This document shows positions 26,575-35,222 of a stretch of DNA of 64,000 bases, one piece after another. The notes under the pieces are model-generated. The model was not told the origin of the DNA and searched no databases. It saw only the letters and a program-made list of their open reading frames with translations. The translations under genes and the position numbers were made by a program. Origin of the DNA: Thiomicrospira sp. XS5 (GTDB lineage Bacteria; Pseudomonadota; Gammaproteobacteria; Thiomicrospirales; Thiomicrospiraceae); the NCBI RefSeq assembly GCF_001507555.1, contig NZ_LQBO01000001.1, positions 2,356,001-2,420,000 of the forward strand, in the 5' to 3' direction. Numbering within the stretch: the first letter of the stretch is position 1; each line of letters begins with the position of its first letter.

Positions 26575-27429
26575 TTACGCGGCGTTGGTCTGGTGACTGA
26601 TTTCCACCCATTGCAACAGCTTCATCTCGCCGTCGCGGGTTTCCACAATCGCGGTGCAGGATTCCACCCAGTCGCCACAGTTGAGGTATTCCACCCCGTT
26701 GATTTCACGGATTTCCGGATGATGGATATGACCGCAAATCACCCCCTTGTAACCCTGTTTTTTACAGTCGTCCACCACCGCTTCTTCATAGGCCGAAATG
26801 AACGACACCGCCGATTTGACCTTTTGTTTGATAAACGCCGACAAGGACCAGTAGCCCATGCCGAACTTATGACGAATGCGATTGAAATAACGGTTGATGA
26901 CCACCAGGCTTTCGTAGCCCCAGTCGCCGATCACCGCCAACCATTTCTGGGTTTGGATAACGCTGTCGTATTTATCACCGTGCACCACCAGCAACTTTTC
27001 GCCGCTGGTAGTCACGTGCACCGCTTCATCGGTCAGGCGAATATTGCCAAAATCGACACCGGAATAACGGCGTAGAAAATCATCGTGATTACCGGTCACA
27101 AACACCACTTCGGTGCCGCGCTTGGCTTTGGTGAGAATGCGACGAATCACATTGGTGTGTTCCTGTGGCCAGAAAATGCGTTTTTTCAAACGCCAGCCAT
27201 CAATGATGTCACCCACCAGATAGAGTTTGTCGCATTGATTGTACTTGAGGAATTCGGAAAGAAACTCGGCTTTCGCGCCTTTCGAGCCCAGATGTACGTC
27301 GGAAATGAATATGCTTCGGTAGTTCGACATCTGGTGATTGTTTTCCGCAACAATCACATCGTCCGCTTCAATGGATTCCATCCAATCCGGCATGATCGCT
27401 AAAGGCGTGTCTTTCATTTTCCATCCCAT
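26575..27429 (-). CDS. Metallophosphoesterase, UDP-2,3-diacylglucosamine hydrolase-like
   Basis: The about 284-aa enzyme has the calcineurin-type motifs SDVHLGS, GDIIDGW, TGNHDD, HGDKYD and GHIHHPEI. The family includes LpxH (lipid A synthesis), but this longer subtype with the insertion YESLVVINRYFNRIRHKFGMGYWSLSAFIKQKVK is common beside glycosyltransferases. Start 27429 has an AAGG site; 27417 and 27465 are alternatives. The neighbours dgkA and GT4 enzymes fit an envelope lipid or glycolipid role. Confidence 0.8.
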   Translation of the reverse strand: MGWKMKDTPLAIMPDWMESIEADDVIVAENNHQMSNYRSIFISDVHLGSKGAKAEFLSEFLKYNQCDKLYLVGDIIDGWRLKKRIFWPQEHTNVIRRILTKAKRGTEVVFVTGNHDDFLRRYSGVDFGNIRLTDEAVHVTTSGEKLLVVHGDKYDSVIQTQKWLAVIGDWGYESLVVINRYFNRIRHKFGMGYWSLSAFIKQKVKSAVSFISAYEEAVVDDCKKQGYKGVICGHIHHPEIREINGVEYLNCGDWVESCTAIVETRDGEMKLLQWVEISHQTNAA

Positions 27430-27465
27430 CGTTAACCTTGTTTCGAGCAAGTTTAAAGGGGGCAC

Positions 27466-27770
27466 TTGATGGATACATGACGCTTTAATGACAATTAAAT
27501 GACTGAAAAAACAGCGTTTTTCACATTAAGTTCATACTGGCGTCAACAAACCAATCTAAGGTAATCCCAAGACTTTCATATAGAGAGCCTTGCACGAGTG
27601 GGGCGCGAGGAAAAAATGAGATAAAAATTTTCTGAATTAGGCGGAAAATGAAGCTAATAGCTGGCTATTAACGAGTTTTTCAACGACATTCAGGAAGGTT
27701 TTAGCCATTTTTAGCCGTGAATCCATCTCGTGCAAGGCTCTCATAACATAAAACAGCAGCGTCCGACGAT
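27466..27770. other. Divergent intergenic region holding a MITE-like insert
   Basis: The 305-bp gap separates the phosphoesterase and the first glycosyltransferase. More than half of it is a 160-bp inverted-repeat-bounded insert (27583-27742). The promoter of the rightward glycosyltransferase may therefore lie inside or be split by the insert. A small hairpin (aaaaacagcgttttt, 27507) is near the left gene. Confidence 0.6.
27583..27742. mobile_element. 160-bp MITE-like element with 16-bp perfect terminal inverted repeats
   Basis: The left end gagagccttgcacgag (27583-27598) and the right end ctcgtgcaaggctctc (27727-27742) are exact reverse complements. The flanking bases are ATA on both sides, a possible 3-bp target duplication. 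There is no coding capacity. The end sequence resembles those of IS5-group or related insertion sequences, so it is probably a non-autonomous derivative moved by a transposase elsewhere in the genome. Confidence 0.8.
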
Positions 27771-28889
27771 ATGAACACACCCGATTCCGCCGCCAGCACC
27801 GCCGAACCTCTCGCACAAGTGTCTTTCAACACGCGTCGCATTCAGCGTCTTTCGCTGATTACCGATGCCTGGCAACCGCAGGTAAACGGCGTGGTCACCA
27901 CTTTATCGCAATTGGTCGCCCACCTGCGTCAGCAAGGCATTGAGGTCGACGTCATCCACCCCAACGATTACGATTGCGTGCCCTTACCGACCTACCCGGA
28001 AATTCCGTTGGTTTGGCGTGCGCGCGGATTGGAAAAACGCTTGCTGGACTTCCACCCCAATGCCATCCACATCGCCACCGAAGGGGCTTTAGGCTGGAAG
28101 GCGCGTCGTATTGCCCGCAAACACGGTTTGCCTTTTACCACGGCGTATCACACCAAGTACCCGGAATACATCCATGAACGCTTTCCGGTGCCGACGGACT
28201 GGGTGTATAAGATCATGCGCCGCTTTCACACCCCGGCGCAAAACACCTTTGTTCCGGGCGACTCCATTTTGACCGAGCTGCAAAACCGCCATTTTCAACA
28301 CGTGGTGCTGATGACGCGCGGCGTGGATACCGAAGTATTCAACCCAACCCGCGCCCAGTCTTCCAAAGACGACACGCCGATGTACCTCTACGTCGGACGC
28401 ATTGCGCCGGAGAAAAACCTCGCCGCTTTTTTGGATTTAGAGTTGCCCGGCCGCAAGGTGGTGGTCGGCAAAGGGCCGGACTTGGAAAAACTCCAGCAGA
28501 CTTACCCCGACGTTGAATTTACCGGCCCCAAATACGGCGCCGAACTGGCGCAATACTACGCTTCGGCCACGGTGTTCGTGTTTCCCTCCCTAACCGACAC
28601 CTTCGGCGTGGTCAATCTGGAAGCCATCGCGTGCGGCACGCCGGTGGCCGCCTTTCCGGTCACCGGACCCAAAGACATCATTACCGAAGGCGTCAACGGC
28701 GTGCTGAACTGGGATTTGAAAGCGGCCATCGAGCAGGCCGCGCAACTGAAACCAAACCCAAACAAGATTGCGCAATCCATTCCGCAGTACACTTGGCAAG
28801 GTGCGGCGCAACAATTCGTCGACCACCTGGCATTCATTGAACAGACTGATTCCCACCAACCGGCAGACAAGACCGTCAAAATCTCTTAG
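27771..28889 (+). CDS. GT4 glycosyltransferase (first of two)
   Basis: The 372-aa protein has a GT-B fold layout. An N-terminal acceptor domain (LSLITDAWQPQVNGVVTTLSQLVAHL) leads to a C-terminal nucleotide-sugar domain with MYLYVGRIAPEKNLAAFLDL and the E-x7-E type motif FPSLTDTFGVVNLEAIACGTPVAAFPVTGPKDII. The closest style is mannosyl- or glucosyltransferases acting on diacylglycerol-type lipids. With dgkA and the phosphoesterase nearby, a glycolipid is a reasonable guess. The N-terminal 20 residues are variable, so the start could be later. Confidence 0.85.
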   Translation: MNTPDSAASTAEPLAQVSFNTRRIQRLSLITDAWQPQVNGVVTTLSQLVAHLRQQGIEVDVIHPNDYDCVPLPTYPEIPLVWRARGLEKRLLDFHPNAIHIATEGALGWKARRIARKHGLPFTTAYHTKYPEYIHERFPVPTDWVYKIMRRFHTPAQNTFVPGDSILTELQNRHFQHVVLMTRGVDTEVFNPTRAQSSKDDTPMYLYVGRIAPEKNLAAFLDLELPGRKVVVGKGPDLEKLQQTYPDVEFTGPKYGAELAQYYASATVFVFPSLTDTFGVVNLEAIACGTPVAAFPVTGPKDIITEGVNGVLNWDLKAAIEQAAQLKPNPNKIAQSIPQYTWQGAAQQFVDHLAFIEQTDSHQPADKTVKIS

Positions 28890-28936
28890 AATAAACCCAA
28901 AATCGTTCTGCGAAACCGTTTATCGAGGGAAATACC

Positions 28937-29263
28937 GTGCCGAAAAATAAAGCCTTATTGTTGTTGGTCGTTGCCTGGTTCATGGGCCTGATTGGTCTCG
29001 TGATGGGGCTGGTGTTCGAACCTTTGTGGTTTGCCCGCTTCGGCAGTTTGGTGGTGCTGTTTTCCGTGATGAGCGAATTCAGCCTGCTACAGGTCGAGCT
29101 GCGCACTCTTTACGGTCGCCTGGATCAAATCAATGCGGAAGACGATATTCCCGACCTCAGTCCTTCGAAATGGCACCGCAAGAAATTTCGCATGACCCAT
29201 GTCACCATCATTATCGGCACCTTGATCTGGGGCTTCGGCGATTTAATGCTACCGCCATATTGA
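28937..29263 (+). CDS. Small membrane protein, unknown
   Basis: The 108-aa frame starts with GTG, supported by a GAGGGAAA ribosome site. Hydrophobic segments are residues about 5-28 and 31-50 (a hairpin), with a final one at 88-105 (HVTIIIGTLIWGFGDLMLP). The loop between is charged. No family is recognised. It lies between two glycosyltransferase genes in the same direction. Confidence 0.65.
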   Translation: MPKNKALLLLVVAWFMGLIGLVMGLVFEPLWFARFGSLVVLFSVMSEFSLLQVELRTLYGRLDQINAEDDIPDLSPSKWHRKKFRMTHVTIIIGTLIWGFGDLMLPPY

Positions 29264-29294
29264 ATCACGCCTCACGCCCGGCCATCGAATCCTC

Positions 29295-29318
29295 AAATCC
29301 GCCAGGCCTGGTGAATTT
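29295..29318 (+). terminator. CCAGGCCTGG hairpin after the small membrane protein gene
   Basis: AAAT-C-CG and TGA-ATTT extend CCAGGCCTGG (29302-29311) into a nearly complete stem with a short T run. Confidence 0.6.
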
Positions 29319-29450
29319 TACAAGAACAGCCGTCGTCAATCAGGCGTTCACACCAAACTGTCATAAAGGCTTCAATAAGCTGTCATCCTACAATTGAAGG
29401 CGCTTTTTAGAATAAAACCTTTCATCCACATAAAAGATTAAGGAACGACG

Positions 29451-30602
29451 ATGAAGGTCTGCCTTTTTACCGATACGCTCGGAGATTTAAACGGCGTCTC
29501 GCGCTTTATTCAAGACATGGGCGAACAAGCCGCACAACACTCCGACGAAGACTTTGACCTGCAAATCGTCACCGCCACCGCCAAACCCATTCCCGATACG
29601 CCCTACATCCATAACCTGCCCTGCCGTTTCCGCCTTCCGATGCCGTTTTATCAGGAGCTAGACTTGGTGTACCCGAATACCCGCGCCATCCGCCATTTTC
29701 TGGAAAGCTATCAACCGGACCATGTCCACATTTCCACTCCCGGTCCATTCGGATGGGCGGCCAAACGTCAGGCGGAAAAGCAGGGATTACCGCTATTCGG
29801 TACTTACCACACCGACTTTCCGGCCTATCTGTACGACCTGACCCGTTCCCACTGGGTGAAAAAACAAACCGACAACACCATGGCGAAATTCTACCGAGCC
29901 TTCCAGCATGTTTTTGCTCGCTCGGATGCCTATCTCGGCATTATGCAGCAGGATTTGAAACTGCCGAGAGAACGCATTCCCACGCTGTTCCCCGGCACCA
30001 ATCTGACCAAATTCCACCCCAAACACCAACGCCGCCAGGTCTGGTCGGATTTCGACTTGGAGCCACAGCGCTTAAAGGTGTTGTATGTTGGCCGCATCAA
30101 TATCGAAAAGAACGTGCCGTTTCTGCTGGAGACCTGGCAAGCGTTGTTGGCGGAATTCCCCGACCTGCCGGCCGACTTGATTCTGGTTGGCGAAGGCCGT
30201 TTCCGCAAGTGGGCACCGAAAATGAAACCGCATCACATCCATTTCCTCGGGCCGATTCGCGATGCCCAAACGCTTTCCGAACTCTATGCCTCCTCGGATT
30301 TGTTCGTCTTCCCGTCCGTCACCGACACTTTGGGACAGGTCATTATGGAAGCCCAGGCCAGCGGCTTGGGCTGTCTGGTCTCGAATGTCGGCGGCCCGCA
30401 AACGCTGATCGATCCGAACCAAACCGGTCAGGTGCTCGAAGCCAATCACTTGGAAACTTGGAAGAACGCCTTACACGAAGCTTTGACGAAGGATGACATT
30501 CGCCGTCAATGGGCACAGAATAGTCGACCGAATATCGAGCAATATGATATTGTTAAATCTTTCCGACAATTTCGAGCGACACATCTGACAAGCGAGGTCT
30601 GA
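29451..30602 (+). CDS. GT4 glycosyltransferase (second of two)
   Basis: The 383-aa protein begins MKVCLFTDTLGDLNGVSRFIQDM and carries KVLYVGRINIEKNVPFLLETW, the donor site region ILVGEGRFRKWAP, and the E-x7-E type FPSVTDTLGQVIMEAQASGLGCLVSNVGGP. The middle part (HISTPGPFGWAAKRQAEKQGLPLFGTYHTDFPAYLYDLT) matches the first GT in spacing (HIATEGALGWKARRIARKHGLPFTTAYHTKYPEYIHE). The two are divergent paralogues, probably acting in successive steps on one lipid. Confidence 0.85.
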   Translation: MKVCLFTDTLGDLNGVSRFIQDMGEQAAQHSDEDFDLQIVTATAKPIPDTPYIHNLPCRFRLPMPFYQELDLVYPNTRAIRHFLESYQPDHVHISTPGPFGWAAKRQAEKQGLPLFGTYHTDFPAYLYDLTRSHWVKKQTDNTMAKFYRAFQHVFARSDAYLGIMQQDLKLPRERIPTLFPGTNLTKFHPKHQRRQVWSDFDLEPQRLKVLYVGRINIEKNVPFLLETWQALLAEFPDLPADLILVGEGRFRKWAPKMKPHHIHFLGPIRDAQTLSELYASSDLFVFPSVTDTLGQVIMEAQASGLGCLVSNVGGPQTLIDPNQTGQVLEANHLETWKNALHEALTKDDIRRQWAQNSRPNIEQYDIVKSFRQFRATHLTSEV

Positions 30603-30639
30603 TACCAAGCCGAGCTTGCAGCACTTTAACCGAAGAATT

Positions 30640-31548
30640 ATGCCCCGACCGTTAAAATCCCCGCAACACAAAAACCAACTGAAAGGCGAAGCCTACAGTC
30701 TGGCGCTGTCCATTCTGGAAGCGCATTTTCCGATTTTCGCATTTTTCACTGTCTCCGCGCTCGGTGCGCTGCACGCCTATTTTTACAGTTTGCTGGTGGC
30801 CACGGTCGTGCTCATCATCTGGTTTCTGGCGCGCGGCAAGCGCCACGAACTCAAACGCACCGAAGCGTATAAAAACCTGGCGCTGACCAGCCTGTTTCTC
30901 ACCACCCTGTTCGCATTGGTGTTTCTGGCGTTGCAAACCACTTCGCCGAGCCACGTGGCCATTATTCTGTTCCTGCAAGTGTTGTTCAGCTACCTGTTTC
31001 TCGGTCGCCGTCCGGGGGAAACGCTGGACCGCACGCACCTGATCGGCGTCATACTCATGACCGGCGGGGCCATGATCGTGCTGTTCCCGGATAAATTCAC
31101 CCTGGTTTTGGGCGACGGTCTGGCTTTGCTGGCGGCGGCCATCGCACCGATTGCCAACTTTTTCCAAAAACGCGCCCGCGCTCAGGTCTCTTCCGAAACC
31201 ATCCTGATGACGCGCAGCCTCATCGCCCTGCCGTTCGTCTACCTTTTGGCCGTGACCTTCGAAACCACGCCCAGTTGGGCGGCGATTGAAGCGCAATGGC
31301 TCTGGCTGTTCCTGACCGGTTTTCTGGTGTTTTTCATTTCGAAAATTTTCTGGGTCGAGGCCTTGCACCTGTTGCCCATCACCAAGGTGAATGCGCTGTT
31401 TGCCTTCTCGCCGCTGCTCACCTTAGTGTTGGCGTATTTTTACTTGAACGAAGTCCCGACCTGGTCGCAAATTCTCGGCGGATTACCGATTATCATCGGC
31501 AGTTATTTCATTACCCAAAAACCGAAACCGGCCAAGCCGAAACGCTAA
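30640..31548 (+). CDS. EamA/DMT-family transporter
   Basis: The about 302-aa protein has ten hydrophobic segments in two EamA halves (FPIFAFFTVSALGALHAYFYSLLVATVVLIIWFLA; second half WLWLFLTGFLVFFISKIFWVEALHLLPITKVNALFAFSPLLTLVLAYFYLNEVPTWSQILG). This is typical of drug/metabolite exporters. The substrate cannot be told. Start 30640 is preferred over 30616 because similarity begins there. A basic tail (KPKPAKPKR) stays in the cytoplasm. Confidence 0.85.
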   Translation: MPRPLKSPQHKNQLKGEAYSLALSILEAHFPIFAFFTVSALGALHAYFYSLLVATVVLIIWFLARGKRHELKRTEAYKNLALTSLFLTTLFALVFLALQTTSPSHVAIILFLQVLFSYLFLGRRPGETLDRTHLIGVILMTGGAMIVLFPDKFTLVLGDGLALLAAAIAPIANFFQKRARAQVSSETILMTRSLIALPFVYLLAVTFETTPSWAAIEAQWLWLFLTGFLVFFISKIFWVEALHLLPITKVNALFAFSPLLTLVLAYFYLNEVPTWSQILGGLPIIIGSYFITQKPKPAKPKR

Positions 31549-31549
31549 C

Positions 31550-31577
31550 GAAAAATCCCCAGGCCTGGCTGTTTTTC
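31550..31577 (+). terminator. Imperfect hairpin on CCAGGCCTGG after the transporter gene
   Basis: GAAAAAT and GTTTTTC bracket CCAGGCCTGG (31559-31568) with two mismatched positions, then more T and C. It acts as a probable rho-independent terminator. Confidence 0.6.
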
Positions 31578-31622
31578 GCTAAGTAGAAGTGCTACACTTG
31601 CTATAAATGGATTTACCTTTAA

Positions 31623-31638
31623 AATAAGAATCATTATT
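31623..31638 (+). promoter_or_regulatory. Candidate Fur box upstream of DUF4136 lipoprotein
   Basis: aataagaatcattatt matches 13 of 16 positions of the Fur consensus core AATGATAATCATTATC. It lies 20 bp before the lipoprotein ATG. Iron control is only a hypothesis. Confidence 0.35.
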
Positions 31639-31658
31639 ACTTGAAAGAGACCCACCTT

Positions 31659-32225
31659 ATGAAAAAGACACTTTGGACATTATTACTGGTTTTCGGTTTG
31701 AGCGGTTGTTCTACCGTTCAGGTCAGTGACGATTACGATACCAGCACGGATTTCAGTCAGCTGAAAACCTATGATTGGTTACCGGTAGCCGATCAGGTCA
31801 AGCCGACTGCGGCAGAATTCGAAAAGAAAAACCCGCTCATCGCCGAACGCATTCAAAAAGCCGTTCTAGCCAATATGAACGCCAAAGGTTACCAATTCGT
31901 GTCCGAACAGCCGAATGCCTACATCACCTACCATGTCGGCGTCAGCTCTAAAATTCGCTCCACACCGGTCACCACGTCAATCGGCTTTGGCACCGGGTTT
32001 TACGGTGGCTACGGCGGTTTAGGCGTGCAAACCGGTTCCGATATCGAAGAATATCAGCAAGGCAAAGTGGTTCTGGACATTCTGGACAGCAACAAAAAAC
32101 TGGTCTGGCGCGGCATCAGCACCTCGGATGTCGATCAACATGCCGATCCGAAAGAAATCACCGAACAGGTGAATGAAATCGTACAAAAACTGCTGGCGCA
32201 ATATCCGCCGAAAAAAGCCAAATAA
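31659..32225 (+). CDS. DUF4136 lipoprotein
   Basis: Start at 31659 (MKKTLWTLLLVFGLSGCSTVQVSDDYD) gives a lipoprotein signal with lipobox LSGC. The mature part has the DUF4136 pattern (DFSQLKTYDWLP ... IQKAVLANMNAKGYQF ... ADAYITYHVG-like region, LVWRGISTSDVDQHADPKEITEQVNEIVQKLLAQYPP). The function of DUF4136 is unknown. A Gly/Tyr-rich segment (GFGTGFYGGYGGLG) lies in the middle. The longer frame from TTG at 31641 is not needed. Confidence 0.85.
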   Translation: MKKTLWTLLLVFGLSGCSTVQVSDDYDTSTDFSQLKTYDWLPVADQVKPTAAEFEKKNPLIAERIQKAVLANMNAKGYQFVSEQPNAYITYHVGVSSKIRSTPVTTSIGFGTGFYGGYGGLGVQTGSDIEEYQQGKVVLDILDSNKKLVWRGISTSDVDQHADPKEITEQVNEIVQKLLAQYPPKKAK

Positions 32226-32249
32226 GCGCTCACGCTTATTGCCAATAAA

Positions 32250-32277
32250 AAAGCCGTTCCAAGGAACGGCTTTTTTT
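32250..32277. terminator. Bidirectional terminator
   Basis: GCCGTTCC-AA-GGAACGGC between A and T runs serves both the DUF4136 gene and the convergent ABC-F gene. Confidence 0.9.
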
Positions 32278-32322
32278 ATGCCTGACACATTTCAAAGACA
32301 GGCTGATTGATCGCAACCGAAC

Positions 32323-33909
32323 TTATTCATTTTCGGCCAGGTACGACTCGTAATCACCGTGATAGACTTCAACGCCATCCGACGTCATCACCATCAAGCG
32401 CGTGGCCAAAGAGGAAACGAATTCGCGGTCATGGGAGACGAAAATGACCGTGCCTTCGAAGTCTTCCAACGCCTGGTTCAAAGACTCAATGGATTCCATG
32501 TCCAAGTGGTTGGTCGGTTCGTCCATAATCAGAATATTCGGCTTCTGTAACATCAGCTTACCGAACAACATGCGCCCTTGCTCTCCACCGGACAACACCT
32601 TCACCGACTTATCGATTTCCTTCTGGGAAAACAGCATTTTGCCCAATACCGAACGCACGGCCTGCTCGTCGTCTTCCGGCTGCTTCCATTGCGACATCCA
32701 ATCCAACAGATTCAAATCTTCTTCAAATTCGTGTGCATGGTCCTGCGCATAGTAGCCGATCTGATTGTTTTCCGACCACTTAATCGTCCCGGCATCGATA
32801 TCGGTGTCGCCGACCAGCGTTTTCAGGAAAGTGGTTTTCCCGATGCCGTTCGGCCCGATGACCGCCATCTTTTCGCCAGCTTCCAACATCAAGTTCAAGT
32901 CCTTGAAAATCGTCAAGTCATCGTAAGATTTGGTCAAATGCTCGATTTCCAATGCCAGGCGGAACAGCTTCTTGTCCTGTTCGAAACGAATGAACGGATT
33001 CACCCGGCTGGACGGCTTCACTTCTTCCAACTCGATTTTATCAATCTGTTTCAAGCGTGATGTGGCCTGCTTGGCTTTGGACGCGTTGGCCGAGAAGCGG
33101 CTGACAAAGGATTTCAGTTCATTGATTTGCGCTTTTTTCTTGGCGTTATCGGCCAACAAACGTTCACGCGCCTGAGTGGACGCAAACATGTATTGGTCGT
33201 AATTGCCCGGATAGACACGCAGCTCGCCGTAGTCCAAATCCGCCATATGGGTACAGACCGAGTTCAAGAAGTGACGGTCATGCGAGATGATGATCATGGT
33301 GCTTTTACGTTCGTTCAACACGCCTTCCAACCAGCGGATGGTGTTGATGTCGAGGTTGTTGGTCGGTTCGTCCAGCAACAGGATGTCCGGATCCGCGAAC
33401 AGCGCTTGTGCCAACAATACCCGCAGCTTCCAGCCCGGCGCGATTTCCGACATGGGCCCGAAATGTTGTTCCACCGGAATCTCCAAGCCCAATAGCAATT
33501 CGCCGGCGCGGGATTCGGCGGTGTAACCGTCCATTTCACCAAACGCCACTTCCAGGTCGGCGACTTTGATGCCGTCTTCTTCGGACATTTCCGGCAAGCT
33601 GTAAATGCGATCGCGCTCTTGCTTGACCTCCCACAGCGCGGCATCCCCCATAATCACGGTATCGATTACGCTGAACTCTTCATACGCGAACTGATCCTGA
33701 CGCAGTTTCCCCAATACATCATCCGGGTCGAGGCTGACATTCCCGCTGGTCGGTTCCAAATCGCCGCCCAGGATTTTCATAAAGGTGGATTTCCCGCAAC
33801 CGTTGGCGCCGATCAAGCCGTAACGATTTCCGTCGCCGAATTTGACGCTGATGTTTTCGAAAAGCGGCTTTTCGCCGAATTGCATGGTGATGTTCGCGGT
33901 TGAAATCAA
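32323..33909 (-). CDS. ybiT: ABC-F ATPase, YbiT-like
   Basis: The 528-aa protein has two ABC domains without membrane segments: [10 protein letters not shown] (Walker A1), [11 protein letters not shown], then [26 protein letters not shown] and [11 protein letters not shown]. The charged P-site linker lies between (about residues 240-310). Length and order match YbiT among the ABC-F translation factors that act at the ribosomal E site. The first domain's signature is replaced by [15 protein letters not shown]. Confidence 0.92.
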   Translation of the reverse strand: MISTANITMQFGEKPLFENISVKFGDGNRYGLIGANGCGKSTFMKILGGDLEPTSGNVSLDPDDVLGKLRQDQFAYEEFSVIDTVIMGDAALWEVKQERDRIYSLPEMSEEDGIKVADLEVAFGEMDGYTAESRAGELLLGLEIPVEQHFGPMSEIAPGWKLRVLLAQALFADPDILLLDEPTNNLDINTIRWLEGVLNERKSTMIIISHDRHFLNSVCTHMADLDYGELRVYPGNYDQYMFASTQARERLLADNAKKKAQINELKSFVSRFSANASKAKQATSRLKQIDKIELEEVKPSSRVNPFIRFEQDKKLFRLALEIEHLTKSYDDLTIFKDLNLMLEAGEKMAVIGPNGIGKTTFLKTLVGDTDIDAGTIKWSENNQIGYYAQDHAHEFEEDLNLLDWMSQWKQPEDDEQAVRSVLGKMLFSQKEIDKSVKVLSGGEQGRMLFGKLMLQKPNILIMDEPTNHLDMESIESLNQALEDFEGTVIFVSHDREFVSSLATRLMVMTSDGVEVYHGDYESYLAENE

Positions 33910-34000
33910 AATGGGTATCCTTTTAGGAAGCTGGAATCAAAAAATCGGCTTTCAAACCGAACGTAAAAAGAAGGCGCTATTGTGGCATAAAACGCCACAA

Positions 34001-34024
34001 AAAACGACCAGGCCTGGCGGTTTT
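34001..34024. repeat. CCAGGCCTGG hairpin in divergent promoter region
   Basis: AAAAC and GGTTTT extend the palindrome at 34008-34017 with two mismatches. It lies between the divergent ybiT and ldhA-like genes, where a terminator would not be expected for either. This suggests a role other than termination. Confidence 0.75.
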
Positions 34025-34055
34025 CGATTGTTTGGCATTGTTTTAAAAGGGTCAC

Positions 34056-34086
34056 TTGACAGTCCTAAAACCCCTTATGCTATAGT
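34056..34086 (+). promoter_or_regulatory. Sigma-70-type promoter of ldhA-like gene
   Basis: TTGACA at 34056 is followed 17 bp later by GCTATA (or 19 bp by TATAGT). The ATG lies about 32 bp downstream. Confidence 0.5.
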
Positions 34087-34117
34087 GGTTACTTATCCAC
34101 ACAAATGGAACCCTGCC

Positions 34118-35119
34118 ATGAACGTCGCCTTTTTCAGCACCACCAAAACCGACAAAGCCCTCTTTGAAAGACTGTCTCCGGATTATCCGGTCGATCTCGA
34201 TTATTTCGACGTCCACCTCAACGAAAAGACCGTGCCTTTGGCGAAAGGTTATCGCGCGGTGTGTGTGTTCGTCAACGACACCCTTTCACGTCCGGTCATC
34301 GAACAATTGGCAGCCGGCGGCACCGAACTGATCGCACTGCGTTGCGCCGGTTTCAATAACGTCGACCGTGACGCGGCTCGCGAACACAAACTCACCGTCT
34401 TACGTGTGCCGGCTTATTCGCCGATGGCCGTCGCGGAGCACGCTTTGGCCTTGATGATGAGCTTGAACCGCAAAACCTATCGCTCTTACATCCGGGTGCG
34501 TGATGGCAACTTCACTCTGGAAGGCTTACTCGGTTTCGATATGTTCCGTAAAACCGCCGGTATCATCGGCACCGGTCGTATCGGTCTGGAAATGACCCGT
34601 ATCCTCACCGGCATAGGCTTAAACGTTCTGGCATACGACCCCTACCCGAATCAACAGGCCGAAGAGTATGGCGCCGAATACGTTGAACTGGATGAGCTTT
34701 ACCGGCAAAGCGACATCATCACCTTGCACGTGCCGTTGGTGCCGGAAACCCATCACATGATCGACGCAACCGCCTTGAGTAAAATGAAAGACGGTGTCAT
34801 GCTGATCAACACCAGTCGCGGTGCTTTGACCGATGCCGATGCGCTGGTACAAGGCGTGAAAGACCGCAAGATCGGTTATCTGGGCATTGATGTCTATGAA
34901 CAGGAAGAAAACCTGTTTTTCGAAGACCACTCCGAAGAAATCATTGATGACGATACCTTCGAACGCCTGGTGACCTTGCCGAATGTATTGATTACCGCGC
35001 ACCAAGCTTATTTCACCGCCGAAGCGTTGGATAACATCGGTCAGACCACACTCGAAAACATTCAGGATTTCGAACGCAATGACATCGATAAAAGTCGCTG
35101 CGTATTATGTGAACCCTAA
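34118..35119 (+). CDS. ldhA: D-2-hydroxyacid dehydrogenase, D-lactate dehydrogenase-like
   Basis: Start 34118 (MNVAFFSTTKTDKALFERL) gives 333 aa. The NAD-binding fold is TAGIIGTGRIGLEMTRILTGIGLNVLAYDPYP. The active site Arg lies in LINTSRGALTDADAL, Glu in DVYEQEENLFFEDHS, and His in VLITAHQAYFTAEAL, as in fermentative D-lactate dehydrogenases (LdhA). It would reduce pyruvate to D-lactate with NADH. The upstream open frame to 33842 overlaps ybiT and is not coding. Confidence 0.9.
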   Translation: MNVAFFSTTKTDKALFERLSPDYPVDLDYFDVHLNEKTVPLAKGYRAVCVFVNDTLSRPVIEQLAAGGTELIALRCAGFNNVDRDAAREHKLTVLRVPAYSPMAVAEHALALMMSLNRKTYRSYIRVRDGNFTLEGLLGFDMFRKTAGIIGTGRIGLEMTRILTGIGLNVLAYDPYPNQQAEEYGAEYVELDELYRQSDIITLHVPLVPETHHMIDATALSKMKDGVMLINTSRGALTDADALVQGVKDRKIGYLGIDVYEQEENLFFEDHSEEIIDDDTFERLVTLPNVLITAHQAYFTAEALDNIGQTTLENIQDFERNDIDKSRCVLCEP

Positions 35120-35149
35120 TGGTTTTCACGCGGCTTCGAAACCCCATAA

Positions 35150-35188
35150 AAAAAGCCCCGGGCCGACCATCGACCCGGGGCTTTTTTA
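35150..35188. terminator. GC-rich bidirectional terminator
   Basis: AAGCCCCGGGCCGA and its complement in TCGACCCGGGGCTT form a long stem between A and T runs, ending ldhA and htpG. Confidence 0.9.
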
Positions 35189-35222
35189 TGGTTTTTTATT
35201 TCGAAAAGGTTCAGCCAAACGA

